From positions 1,426,001 through 1,490,000 of the forward strand of contig JAQGEQ010000084.1 of assembly GCA_034620365.1 (NCBI GenBank): 64,000 bases of DNA. The letters are read 5' to 3'. Position numbers and translations under genes: made by a program. The notes beneath the pieces were generated by a model. It ran no database searches and had not been told where the DNA came from. It saw nothing but the letters and a program-made list of their open reading frames with translations. Shown in pieces: positions 25,812 through 36,133 of the stretch (position 1 is its first letter; every line of letters begins with the position of its first letter). Source of the stretch: Pegea sp. RAD2-039 (taxonomy: Eukaryota; Chordata; Thaliacea; Salpida; Salpidae).

Positions 25812-27583
25812 TTTTACGAATAAGTTTATTGTGGTGTTATTTTTGTTTACTTTATAAAATTGTGGATAAAAGTTAAGTTCTTTTTCTCAAAAACAACTGT
25901 TTGAAAATCGATAATTTGTTTTGTTTCAATTTAGTAGCAGAAAAAATTTATCTTGATGTTATTTATAGAAAAATAAAAATAACATAGACTTAATAAAACT
26001 AATACAAAAACTTATTTTAATATTTCATAAATATTTAAACCTGTATTATAAGATAATTATTATGCTATTTAGTTTTTTGTTAAGCCATCTTCACATCTAT
26101 TTAAAAATTCATGAAAATAATTGAATAAAGTTTAATATTTTTGTAACACTTTTTTCTTTATATTTTAAATCACGCATTAAATAATTATTTTTTAATTTAA
26201 TCTTAAACTAAGTGTACGGAAATTTTTAATTATTGATTGTACTAATATTCATTTTTATCATTCTTTATCATATTGAGTAACAATTTTTCTACAAGCGTTT
26301 CTGTACATTTAACGATTCACTAAACTTTTGAAGGTAAATATTGGTTTTGTACAAAGATGTAACTAACAATAAAAGCTGATTTTAATTACTTATCTATTAA
26401 TTTGTTTAAAAATAATTCATCCAGTTTTTTTAGAAATAAAATGAAAATTTTAAAGCCTTTAAAAACTACTTTAAACTTTTATCAATATGTTTCATCTATT
26501 TTTTAGTTTTGAACGATAGTTCTAAACTATTTCGATAATTTCAAATAATTCTTCAGACTGATTTCGATAATTATAATTAAGGTTAAAAGAATTTTATGAT
26601 AAAAAGATGTAAGCTTTAGTACAAGAGATATTGGCTAATTTTTTTCACATTTTTACTTATTTTAACAAATAATTTTGAAATTAAGATTATGTGACTAAAA
26701 GTTTATAATATTAATGCTAAAATTTAATATATGAAAGCAATAAATGATTAGGTCGAAAAATGTAATATAAAAATATAAGAACATAAAAGACTAGATATAA
26801 GATTTAACAAATATTCTGATTATTCATTTGGAATCATAAATTTGAGATAAATATTAAATAAATAAAATTTAGCAAAAAATTATCTGAAATAAATCACCAG
26901 CTTTTCAATTAAAGTTTTTAATGCTAATAAAGTATTTGAAATCAATTTAACAGACAAAAAGTTTAAATAACTTTTTGCGTGATCTCATTGCTTTTAGATT
27001 AATCACATTATTTTAATTGTAATTAAATTTGTAAGAACAGAGACTAATTATAAGAACTGTTTGTCTATAACTTCGATTTCTATCTGTTATCAAATCATAG
27101 CTAATAAATAGTGTAGAAAGTTACTTCATTTAAAAAGATAAATCAAAGATATATTAGGAAAATGTGTAATTAAAGCACAGGTTAGTTGGATGATAAGTCT
27201 GCAGACAAATCACAAAGTCTATTTGTATTATTTTCAATTAAGTTTTTAAGCTTCTAAATTCTTTTAAAATGAAGTTGAACTCAAAAAATGTTGCCAACAA
27301 TTTTGTCACTTAATACGTGACAGCGTTTTCGATACTTTTTACTAGTTGGTTAAATAAATAAATCTTGCAGAATATGTTGAGAAGAACTGAAAAAAACTTT
27401 CACAAAATCTAAATTTATAAATGATCTCTCTCGTTTAGCCTGAATTAATCTGAAATAAATTTCTACTTTATTAGCTACAAAATAAGAACTAAAAACAATA
27501 CGAAAGACAAAAAAGTTAAACTTGTTTACAAATTTAGTTTTAGTGCGTTTATTTATATCTAATTTAAACTTGTTAAATAAGAA
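25812..27583. other. Intergenic region, no gene seen
   Basis: This is the 3' flank of the TMEM178-like gene; a candidate AATAAA is at 25972-25977. The rest is AT-rich. The minus-strand frame at 27350-27610 is Phe/Lys/Asn-rich noise and overlaps the start of the 62-codon gene. Confidence 0.45.
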
Positions 27584-27772
27584 ATGAAGCAAATATGTGG
27601 AACAACACACATGTCGACATTATCTGTTTGTACATCACGTTTTTACAATATCACAGTTGAAAAAGCGAATCCAATATTAATCGATAAAAGCAAGTTAACA
27701 CAAATATCAGGAGTAGGAAACAGGCTGCCACTTTTCAAATCGATGTTTAATCCAAAAAAATATAAGAAATAA
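27584..27772 (+). CDS. Small single-exon gene, 62 residues, unknown
   Basis: A complete ATG-to-TAA frame encodes a basic 62-residue protein (starts MKQICGTTHM, ends NPKKYKK). There is no signal peptide or membrane segment. Its composition (Thr, Ser, Val, Gly, Pro) is less biased than random frames in this DNA. The ATG is two bases after an AG (27580-27581), the same spacing as at five other gene starts here. It converges on the GGT-like gene with about 90 bases between stop codons. I do not recognise a family. It could also be a 3' exon of a larger gene, or chance. Confidence 0.42.
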   Translation: MKQICGTTHMSTLSVCTSRFYNITVEKANPILIDKSKLTQISGVGNRLPLFKSMFNPKKYKK

Positions 27773-27864
27773 ATTATTTAAATGAGATGCGGATAAATTT
27801 GCATAATTCAAAAGGTTTTAATGCACAAATCGAAAAAAAGAGCAAAATATGACGTTAAGTGACG

Positions 27865-30246
27865 TCACCAACCCTCTGCATCTGATTGAGGATTGCGAAG
27901 ATCTGAATAAGCGTGAATATGAGTCCCGTGGTTCTTAATAGCGTTAGTGAAAGATGATGCAGGCATCAATTCCATCTGAAAGACACAAACAGTGAAAATG
28001 GTGGCAGAAAGTGAAGAAAGCGCCACCTGGTGACCGAAGGACTCGAGCTGTTCCAACAGATTTTCATCAAATCCTGCTTCGTGGAGTAATGTCATCGGAA
28101 AGAGCTGATTATGAAAGAGCGGGAGTTCTATCGCGTCATCCGGATCATCGGAACCAAAATATAATAATCTATAAGAAACTGTTGATGAGATTTTGTAGGA
28201 TAGAAGCGCGAAAGGAACCTGAGAAGAGCAGAAGCGGTGGCGGTTGGGGCGTGTTTACCTCCTGACGATCCAATGATAAAGTAAGATCGGTTGCTATGAG
28301 TAACAATACAAGGTGAGAGGAAGGAACTTCCATCAGCACCTCCTGCTCTAGTAACAAAGATGAAGTCGCGATCTCGTTGCTACTAGAAACCACCTGTATC
28401 ACTGCTCATCAGGATTCCAGTTGATGAGGACACCAATTGTGATCCCAAGTTTGATGCGATTGATGACGTCACAGAAACCGCGTCACCACCGGGAGCAAGT
28501 ATTGACACGTGTGTGGCAGGGTGGTCTGGTCCGATGTGGTCGGTGGTGTTGGTACCATAGTAGCCGGCAAAATCGAACACGTGACTTGAATTGATTTTAT
28601 CTCGTAAACTCCGCAGTGAGTCATTAGTGAAAAAGGAAGTGACGTCATCATGAGTGGTGAGGTGAGGGGCGTGACCAAAAGCGAGTTTAAAGGCCTCGAT
28701 GACTCGATGCCACGTGAGTGCGTGGTTCATGGTGTAGTTTTGTGGGTCGATGTTGAAGCCGTCCATGATTGCCATGACAGTGGCGAGGACTGGTCCACCA
28801 GAAGGTATTCCCGATGTGAGGACTTGTTTACCCGCGTTAGGCAGGTCTACTTGTAATGTGGAACGTATATGGACCAAATAATTTGAAAATTGGGACAAAT
28901 TTAGATTGGGCAGATCTTTAACCATATTTTGATAAATCTCGCCAAAGTAGAAGGTGTCGGCGCCTGAGGTGCTTATTGTTCGTAATGTGGCGGCCAATTT
29001 ACTGTTAGTGATGACGTCACCGGCTCTTTTTACGTCATCTTTGTCTTCATCACAGAAGAGCTCACAGAGAGATGATGTCTTCTTGATAAAATCCTGATGA
29101 TGTTGAAGAGCAGATGCAAGAGACTCGCTGACATCAAATCCGTCTTCACATAACTTGATACTGGGTTCAAACAACCGCTTCCAGCTCACACCACCACCAT
29201 AGTTTTCATAGATGTAGCTGCAACGCAAGATAGTTGTTTATTCACATCGACTCAAACAAAACTGAATTTAAAAATCAAAAAAGTTGTAACTAAATGGTAA
29301 TGGGCACCTTAGGCCTTTCAGCTGGCCAGGGATGAACACTTTAGAGACATCTTTGTGAAAAGCTTCTTGAGCATCAATAATTGTCGAAGAGTTATCAGTA
29401 GAATTAAAATAAACTAAAATAAATCCGCCACCTAAAAAAGGATAGAAAAAACTAGTGATTGTAGTTTGAAAGGAATTAAAATCACTCAAAACTACATGAA
29501 GCAAACTATCTACATATTTCATACACACAAGATAATAATAAGGGCCTACTTTGGCCGAGAACGGCCAAATGGGATGTGCTCTGAGTGATGATGTTAAAGA
29601 GACAAAGTAAGACACAGTAAAATGGAATAACACAAATTATCACTCAATAACGTCTTATTATCATACAAGAATAAAACATGTTGATAAAAATTAATAAAAA
29701 ATAAAGAGCAAAACGACATCAGTGTTACTAACCCAATCCAGAACAGTGAGGTTCGACAACTCCTTCACAAACTAATGTTGCAACAGAAGCATCAATAGCA
29801 TTTCCACCATCTTGTAAAACATCTTTACCAATATCAGAACAAAGTTGATTGCCTTTAAAATATATAAAAGTTTTGTTGTGAAACAAATATATGAATCGAA
29901 CCAGCCGCTACAGCTGCTTTTTTGTAGACTATATGAGGATGAACAGGCAATTTGGAGGTCGAAGGCTCACTGTGGCTCTGTTGTAAATAAAGCTGTTGAC
30001 AAAATTATTCTTATAATAGACAAAAATACTTGAACAAACCTTGATAGGCGGCATTACACTTATTGAAAAGCCAATTGCAACTAAAAGTAGAATAAAGAGT
30101 AGAAACAACTGTAGAATGCACTTATTATTCCAAACATTCCTAGGTTTATTTACATTCTGTACATAAGGACCATCTTCCAGCTCCAGTAGTTCTAAATTTT
30201 GATTATTACCACTAATCAATGCTTGGGTATCTTCATTATCACTCAT
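27865..30246 (-). CDS. Gamma-glutamyltransferase-like protein, eight exons, catalytic Thr position changed
   Basis: Minus-strand exons: 30246-30040, 29977-29902, 29852-29733, 29431-29308, 29217-28394, 28345-28219, 28168-28027 and 27975-27865. They join in phase to 576 residues. Residues 1-43 are cytoplasmic and about 44-64 form a membrane anchor (type II topology, as in GGT). The fold is clear: VYKKAAVAAGNQLCSDIG, GGNAIDAS, PHCSGLGGG, LFEPSIKLCEDGF, VTSSI, SSTGILM, FIIGSSGG and LPLFHNQLFP. In classical GGT the autoprocessing nucleophile is the Thr two residues before a conserved His (T-A-H or T-T-H). Here the triplet is A-T-H, with Ala at about residue 410. The downstream N-N-E-M-D-D-F motif is also absent (SSDTAGG instead). 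So gamma-glutamyl transfer or hydrolysis is doubtful, and the protein may be a non-classical relative like vertebrate GGT6. Three 3' introns are only 48, 50 and 51 bases. Confidence 0.85.
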
Positions 30247-30357
30247 TTGTTATTTCAAAAGCCTAAATTTTATCTTCAAAGTAATACAATCCTAGCATTA
30301 GCTATAACATAGAAAAAGAAGATATATGTTAAGTGATCTTTAAAGACACTGATCTGT
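30247..30357 (-). promoter_or_regulatory. 111-bp spacer between GEMIN4 and GGT, candidate operon junction
   Basis: Only 111 bases separate the GEMIN4 stop codon from the GGT start, both genes on the minus strand. The spacer contains a pyrimidine-rich tract ending in TATAG (AG at 30303-30302), a good splice acceptor with no cis donor required by either gene. This would fit polycistronic transcription resolved by trans-splicing. It could equally be a compact promoter or the end of an ordinary 5' UTR intron. Confidence 0.4.
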
Positions 30358-33234
30358 TTAGGAGCGGACAGCAACTTTGCCAGATTTAATAATATCATCA
30401 AAACTTTGCTTTAATCTTTCAGATTCAGGTAACTTATTAAAGCAAGTACTAAAACTCTTTGAATAGATCACCAGTTCTTTTTTAGGTTTATTACCCTTAT
30501 AATTAAGAAAATGATTCGTTAAATTCAACATAAGAGTAGTTATTAATGTAACTACCTGAAGTTTTAACTCTTCATTACTTAAATAATCACAAATATAAGT
30601 ACAAGTATAAAAAATATGTGAATAAGTAAACAACACAAGGCTAGGTTTAGAAGAATGGTTATACAGAAACCGTTCAAGAGTTTCAACTACTAGCTTTTTC
30701 CATTGAGTCATAAAAAAGAGTTGCTGCTGATAAGTGATCTTGATCATTGATTTAAAAGCTTGCATCTTCTCAATGCATTTACTAAAGATGCCAACCAACT
30801 GAAGAGTTAGTAAACAGGGTGATAAATCAACAGAAGGAGTGACTTCAAATATTTCAAAATCAACTTTAACTTCCAATAAGTCGTACAAAAGAAGGGATGA
30901 CAAACATATAGAAACAGCTAGCCAATCAGATTCAGAAGCTGTAGGTAATACTTGTAATAATGCTAACTGTAATCCAGCATCAAACGAGTCTTTATTTATA
31001 TCAGATATGTTTTCAGAAATGCTGTTGACAGGCAAAACTTTTGGGCTTTTGATAAAAACTCTCAGCCAACTGGTTACAGGATATGACTTTGAAAAGTCTA
31101 AGAAATTTGCATTACAAGTTTCTGGAATTCTACATAATTGCTTCAAACAAAAAGGTAAAATGAAATGATGCTCACAAAAGGAATTTTCTTGAAAAAAATC
31201 ATGATATATTAATTGTGTAGTCCAATCCAAACTAAAGATACATCTACTAAACCACTTAAACATGATTAAAGCTTCTGATTGAGTTTCCATAGCAGCTTTT
31301 TCAGTGATAGCTTCCATCAAATAACAATTCAACTTTTGTAACTTTGTATTAAGTAAGCCTTTGTTATTGTTAGAATCTAAATTTCTTGCAATGACAAACA
31401 GTTGAACAAACATATCAGGCAAAGAGGCTGTAAATGGTACATTTTGTTCAATAAATATCTCAACAAACATTTGACAAGCAATATCCAACATTTCAAAAGT
31501 TGATTGATCATTTTTACTATCTAAATATCTCTTTAAATAGTCATGATAAATTGCCATGGCTAAATTTTCACAAACACTAAGATTTAAGTTAGACAAATAT
31601 GACAGAATATTTTTAAAAAGTGAAATAATACGAGCTAATGATCTAGACATTACAGCACCTTCAGTATCATCTTCCATAAGTGATTTTAAACCAAGTTCAA
31701 AACAAACCTCCAAAAATACTTTTCTTCCTCCATGGAATTTCAGCTCAAAGAATGATGGAAGCTCAGTTAAGACTTCAGCAATTAAAACTAAATCAATTTC
31801 ATTGGTGATTGCAAAACTTAATATTGCATTTAATGAATCACATGGTGCTATAGAAGATATTGAAGCTAATAAGTTGACAAGCTGAGATTTATCTGAAGCT
31901 AATGAGGTTGCAAAGTAATTCAAGGTTTTATTTAGTTCATTTAAACTATATTTTGTCTGAAATTTACCTTCCAAATAGTTTCTTAAGTTATAACTATCAA
32001 TACTTTCAAAACATTCTGATAACTTTACTTGATTATTAAAAACAATAATCTTCGATTTCAGGGGTAGTTTACCAGCAAGAGTAACAATTAATTCTTTTAA
32101 TTGGGTTAAAATTTCTTCAAGTTTATCTTTAGACTCAAGTTCAGGATCATGATACAACTTCATTGTTAGTTTATTTATTAAAACTTGAAGCAGTTGTATT
32201 TGAGCAGATCCTTGTAAAGCTATTGGGTTGGTTCTGATTTTATTTACATATGTATCTAGCTCATCCAAATCAGTGGAACATTTAATCATATGTTCAATAA
32301 CAGTAATGGCAGCTTCATTATATCCATATAGATTTGATTCAATAGTTTCAAAACATTTCTGAATTATATCAGAAGAGTTTGATGAAATTTTTGGAGCAGA
32401 AAACAAATCAGAATATTTTTTGATTATGTTTGTTAATGACAAATTATAGCTGAGGTTATCATATACAGTAGAAAAATGTTCCAATAGCTGTACAATTTCT
32501 AATTTACTAGATAAAGCTCTTTCTTCAGAGCTCAACAAACTTTTACCAGCTGGTTGTTGAAGCAATTTGATTACTTTATCTGTTATACTGACTTCAGTAT
32601 CCACCATCTTAGATATCTCATTTCGAAGTAAAACAACCATAGAAATATTATGCTGGAATCCAGTTAAAAATGTTAGATGATTTTTCATACTTAAACCACA
32701 TGATAATAAAGTCTTTACATGCTCATCAGATAACTTTAACAACTTCTCAACACTTATAGATTGATTAATTCTTTTAATTGAGTCTATTACTTTCTTAAAA
32801 AATAAATTTTCTGAGCTAGAATGTTGTACTAATAATTGAGACAACAAACAAAAGATCACTATGCTTCTATCTACCAATAAGTGATCTTTTTCAATAATTT
32901 CTTCATACTTTTCCAAAAAAACATCCAATAATTTATACTTAGAGAGATAACTTAAAAACCCAGGTAGAATGTTACATGAAATACATAAGCTAACAATTTC
33001 ATCAATACCCATTACTGTTCTAAAAAACTTTACACATTGCTTGTTTAGTGGATTTACACCTTCAGAAATAAGATGAAATGTCAAATTTTTATAGAGCATT
33101 TCATTAAAATACTCTTTATCTTTTAGAGTTGGTACAAGAAGAGAGTCTTGTATAGATTTGATATATTGTACTACAGACTTTTTATTTGACAAATCAAATG
33201 CAGGAAATGCATTTGAAGTAATAAACAGATGCAT
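30358..33234 (-). CDS. GEMIN4: Gem-associated protein 4 (Gemin4), intronless
   Basis: One open frame of 958 codons without interruption. It is almost wholly alpha-helical in character, with Leu-rich repeats of helices and no membrane segment or catalytic motif. The C-terminal half aligns with remembered vertebrate Gemin4: LDWTTQLIYHDFF corresponds to LDWT...SFF, and LALLQVLPTASESDWL to VALVQVMPWCSPQEW. These are followed by a matching series of Leu-rich helices and a Y-S-H-I-F-Y motif like Y-T-Q-V-F. Vertebrate Gemin4 is about 1,050 residues, and its coding sequence likewise lies essentially in one exon. The protein belongs to the SMN complex that assembles Sm cores on snRNAs. The N-terminal third is too divergent for me to align. 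The identification rests on my memory of one vertebrate sequence. Confidence 0.7.
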   Translation of the reverse strand: MHLFITSNAFPAFDLSNKKSVVQYIKSIQDSLLVPTLKDKEYFNEMLYKNLTFHLISEGVNPLNKQCVKFFRTVMGIDEIVSLCISCNILPGFLSYLSKYKLLDVFLEKYEEIIEKDHLLVDRSIVIFCLLSQLLVQHSSSENLFFKKVIDSIKRINQSISVEKLLKLSDEHVKTLLSCGLSMKNHLTFLTGFQHNISMVVLLRNEISKMVDTEVSITDKVIKLLQQPAGKSLLSSEERALSSKLEIVQLLEHFSTVYDNLSYNLSLTNIIKKYSDLFSAPKISSNSSDIIQKCFETIESNLYGYNEAAITVIEHMIKCSTDLDELDTYVNKIRTNPIALQGSAQIQLLQVLINKLTMKLYHDPELESKDKLEEILTQLKELIVTLAGKLPLKSKIIVFNNQVKLSECFESIDSYNLRNYLEGKFQTKYSLNELNKTLNYFATSLASDKSQLVNLLASISSIAPCDSLNAILSFAITNEIDLVLIAEVLTELPSFFELKFHGGRKVFLEVCFELGLKSLMEDDTEGAVMSRSLARIISLFKNILSYLSNLNLSVCENLAMAIYHDYLKRYLDSKNDQSTFEMLDIACQMFVEIFIEQNVPFTASLPDMFVQLFVIARNLDSNNNKGLLNTKLQKLNCYLMEAITEKAAMETQSEALIMFKWFSRCIFSLDWTTQLIYHDFFQENSFCEHHFILPFCLKQLCRIPETCNANFLDFSKSYPVTSWLRVFIKSPKVLPVNSISENISDINKDSFDAGLQLALLQVLPTASESDWLAVSICLSSLLLYDLLEVKVDFEIFEVTPSVDLSPCLLTLQLVGIFSKCIEKMQAFKSMIKITYQQQLFFMTQWKKLVVETLERFLYNHSSKPSLVLFTYSHIFYTCTYICDYLSNEELKLQVVTLITTLMLNLTNHFLNYKGNKPKKELVIYSKSFSTCFNKLPESERLKQSFDDIIKSGKVAVRS

Positions 33235-34028
33235 TCCATTAGTCGATACAAAAACAATTGAAAAATATGTTATAAGCCAGCCTGAAAAAATTAATAAATT
33301 TACTTTTGATTCAAATTTTTACTAAAATATATTAACAGAATTAAGAAACACATAATTTCCTTAAAATATATATCTTATTATGGATACCAAGATTTTATAA
33401 AAGTGAAACAAAAGACTTTAAAACATTGAAGAATTAGATATTCTGATAATTAATAAATCAATATGACTTTAAAATAGATAAAAATTTCACATTATACATT
33501 TTACAGTGTTAACTGAACTATTAAAAGCAACAATCTTGTGGTAAAAATATTTGAAAACTGTTTTCCATTTACTGTAAAAAATATTTAAATTAACATAAAT
33601 CAAAAAATTCCATATTCGATATTTTAAAAACAAATTAATACCATCATTCTGAAAACTCATGATAACTACAATATACCAACAAATACTAATAAACAACAAA
33701 GAAAAACTCATCTTTGTTTACAGAATTTCATATTGAATATAATTTAACATTAATAAGAAGAGGTATTATAAAAAGTTCAATTAATTATTATGATAAATAC
33801 TTCTTCAGCAGGAAACATAAAACTTAGGTGAGAAGTGAGTTTCAAAAATGTCGGTGCCAATTCTGTTGGTAAAAAATAGATTTTGAATAATATTGCAAGT
33901 AGAGAAAATTATCACAACTATAAAAGCTGTTTTAAATTTTCCAACAGTTCGATGATTTGCACAATATTAAGATATTAAAGTGAAAAAGTAATTTAATAAA
34001 AGTTAAAAAAATACAAAATTAATATAAA
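33235..34028. other. Upstream flank of GEMIN4, no gene seen
   Basis: AT-rich sequence with no accepted exon. On the minus strand a TTTTTTCAG acceptor-like site at about 33280-33288 precedes the GEMIN4 start by some 45 bases and could be a 5' UTR or spliced-leader acceptor. Confidence 0.4.
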
Positions 34029-34177
34029 GTAACATGTTATTTGTCATTCTCGTATAGACCGTTGTTACTCCGCAATAGATTGAGCTGTAGGTAGTGCGTA
34101 TCGTTAGTATACTTATCGTTATCGTTAGTCGCCTTAATAATTTGAATAAAGCTTGATATAACGAATCATTATCATTA
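34029..34177 (-). repeat. Dispersed repeat, copy A (about 149 bp)
   Basis: The reverse complement of this segment aligns along its length with 63083-63229. Shared blocks include TTTATTCAAATTA, AAGGCGACTAAC, ACGATACGCACTAC and GAGAATGAC, separated by small indels. It has more CG dinucleotides than the surrounding DNA. No terminal inverted repeat or protein-coding frame is visible. Probably a SINE- or MITE-like element. Confidence 0.75.
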
Positions 34178-34599
34178 CAAGTCGCAAAAAGATTGAAATT
34201 AAACTTCCACGGCGAAAGTGTTTTGAGTCCAGTTCAAAGATCGATGAAAGCCAGTGATCACATGATCTAACAAAGTCTTGTTCAGATCTTCATTTTAGAT
34301 GTAATGCTTGCAATTCCAACTGAAATGATACAAAATATATGAAACCATGCTAAAAGTTTGGAAGGGACTTTAACAAATGTGTTGAGTAAGACTGATCTTA
34401 AACATTTACTAAACACCTTAGAGTTTCTATCCTTATCTTACTAAAAATATCTGATTATCAAGTTTTTAAGGAATATTTTAAATAAACAAATAAACTGCAT
34501 ATATCTAAAATAACTCAAGGAGCATGCCAGCAGATTCAATTATCTAATTATTTATGGTTATATACAAGCCTCCCTAATTATGAGTAAACAGTTCTACTG

Positions 34600-34712
34600 C
34601 CTTGCGGTTGTATCAGGATAATTAAAAGCTTTTGTAGCGAACCCGGACAGGAACACACAATCCATTGACGTCAATGTTGCTGACCTAGACCACTGAGCCT
34701 CCCACTAAGCAT
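34600..34712 (-). mobile_element. tRNA-derived SINE head
   Basis: Read on the minus strand, about 34711 to 34630 contains a box A-like GGCTCAGTGGTCTAGG and, roughly 45 bases on, a box B-like GGGTTCGCTAC, the two parts of an internal RNA polymerase III promoter. The remainder does not fold into a canonical tRNA, so a tRNA-derived SINE is likelier than a functional tRNA gene. The body probably continues toward 34520. A perfect TGACGTCA palindrome lies inside at 34676-34683. Confidence 0.5.
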
Positions 34713-35159
34713 TGGAACTAAAGAGTGGGGCTTGCTCAGTGCACACTGCTCTCCACTATACTAAGATATTTCGCAAAGGTAACGAAATAAATACAAATAT
34801 AAATTTCCTTTCATCTACTAATACGGCATACATGCATTTGGAAATAAATATAATTTTTGTAGTAAAATTGTTTTCTTGCTACTTTGTACAATTATGCTAT
34901 AACAAATAGTTTTCAGATTTATATAACTTTATGATAATTTCTTCTATAAAAAATAAATCTTTAGTAACCAAAAGACAACAGAGAATGCCTTTGTACTAAC
35001 AGCTGAATATTAGTGAGTGTAAAATTTAAAAAAATGACTAATAATATTGAATACCGTAAGAATGTTAACTTTCCAATAACGTTTCAAAAACAACCATTTT
35101 GTTAAACCAAGTAGAATTTGTCTATTCCTTTCTAATTCTTCCAAATAGATGAGAGATAT

Positions 35160-36133
35160 ACTCTAATGTATGCCCGAAAGTTAGGATATTGTTTTTCTAT
35201 GTTTGCTCCTATTATAATTGAATTTATAACTTTTTTTCGTAAACCAGTTTTAAATTGCTTGAACCAATACTCCATCAATAGATTTATTATTCAACGAGTA
35301 TCTTCGGTCCTAGACCTTGGCATTACTCTATCATCTGACTTTAAATGGCGCAATTATGTTTCCAAAATCTTTGGAAAATTAATCAACCTTATCTTTCTTA
35401 TTATAAAGACCTTTAATTCTAAGGACCCATGCTTTTTTATCAATCTTTTCCAATTGTACTTACGTCTAATTCTTGAATACAATGTTAGTGTATGGATGCC
35501 ATATCAAGTTAGTGATATCAAAAAGATCGAGTCTGTTCAGGCCACATCTACGAGGTTATTATGCAGGAAACTTAATATTAAATATGATAGTTATAAACAT
35601 CGCCTCAGCTTCTTCAATTTAGATACTTTGGAAATTTGACGGATTAAATACGACTTAATTCTTATTTTTAAACTTATCCACAATTTAATTGACCTTCAGT
35701 TTGATGATTTCTTTTCCATTAGACCTTCCCTTAAGTTATATAAACTCAGAGGACATACATTACATCTTAATAAGCCTATATCACCTGATACATTGGTCAG
35801 AGCGAATTTTTTCTCATACCGCACAATTAGTACATGGAACCAGCTGCCATCAGACATTATCATGTCGGAGTCGCTCGCGTTGTACAAAAAGAAGTAGAAC
35901 CGTTATATTGCCAACATTGTCATTTCTAAACTGTGATTTTTTCTTTTTTTTATATTATTAACATTCCATGTAATTGTTCGCTGTTATATGCTATGAGGGC
36001 TATCGAAATACTATTTGTAACATCTTTTACTTTCTATATTTTTGGCTAAATAGGTGTTATTTGTCAGAATGTGTTAGCGAGAGGTACTCTCTTCAGGCCC
36101 CCTCCTTCGCCTTTATTGTAATAAATAAATAAT
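35160..36133 (+). mobile_element. 5'-truncated non-LTR retrotransposon (LINE), reverse transcriptase C-terminus
   Basis: One frame from about 35166 to TAG 35895-35897 gives the end of a LINE reverse transcriptase. In order: VLDLGITLSSDFKWRNYV, a tyrosine-rich helix ending LILEYNVSVWMP, IESVQATSTR, RLSFFNLDTLE, then RIKYDLILIFK, LRGHTLHL, and NFFSYRTISTWNQLP. The frame is interrupted once, by TGA at 35637-35639, where the family has an Arg before RIKYD, consistent with CGA to TGA decay. A 3' UTR follows and ends in a short AATAAATAAATAA tail near 36118-36133. This layout suits a CR1/L2/Jockey-type element. Everything upstream of the thumb region is missing, the usual 5' truncation. Confidence 0.85.

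Noticed and set aside
28169-28218. Apparent frameshift between the G-S-S-G-G motif and the following exon of GGT
   Set aside because: A 50-base intron (donor after CTCAG, acceptor TTATAG) joins the frames and gives the expected helix, so no frameshift is needed.
28346-28393. Two adjacent in-frame TAG stops in the GGT reading frame
   Set aside because: They fall in a 48-base GT-AG intron whose removal restores the family pattern in phase, so they are not evidence of a pseudogene or codon reassignment.
28650-28856. Plus-strand 68-codon frame in the GGT exon
   Set aside because: It is the antisense shadow of the large GGT exon.
30839-31885. Plus-strand frames of 109 codons inside GEMIN4
   Set aside because: They are antisense shadows of the long Gemin4 frame, with no independent evidence.
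34600-34712. Functional tRNA gene
   Set aside because: Pol III box-like motifs are present, but acceptor and anticodon stems cannot be formed, so it is called a SINE head.
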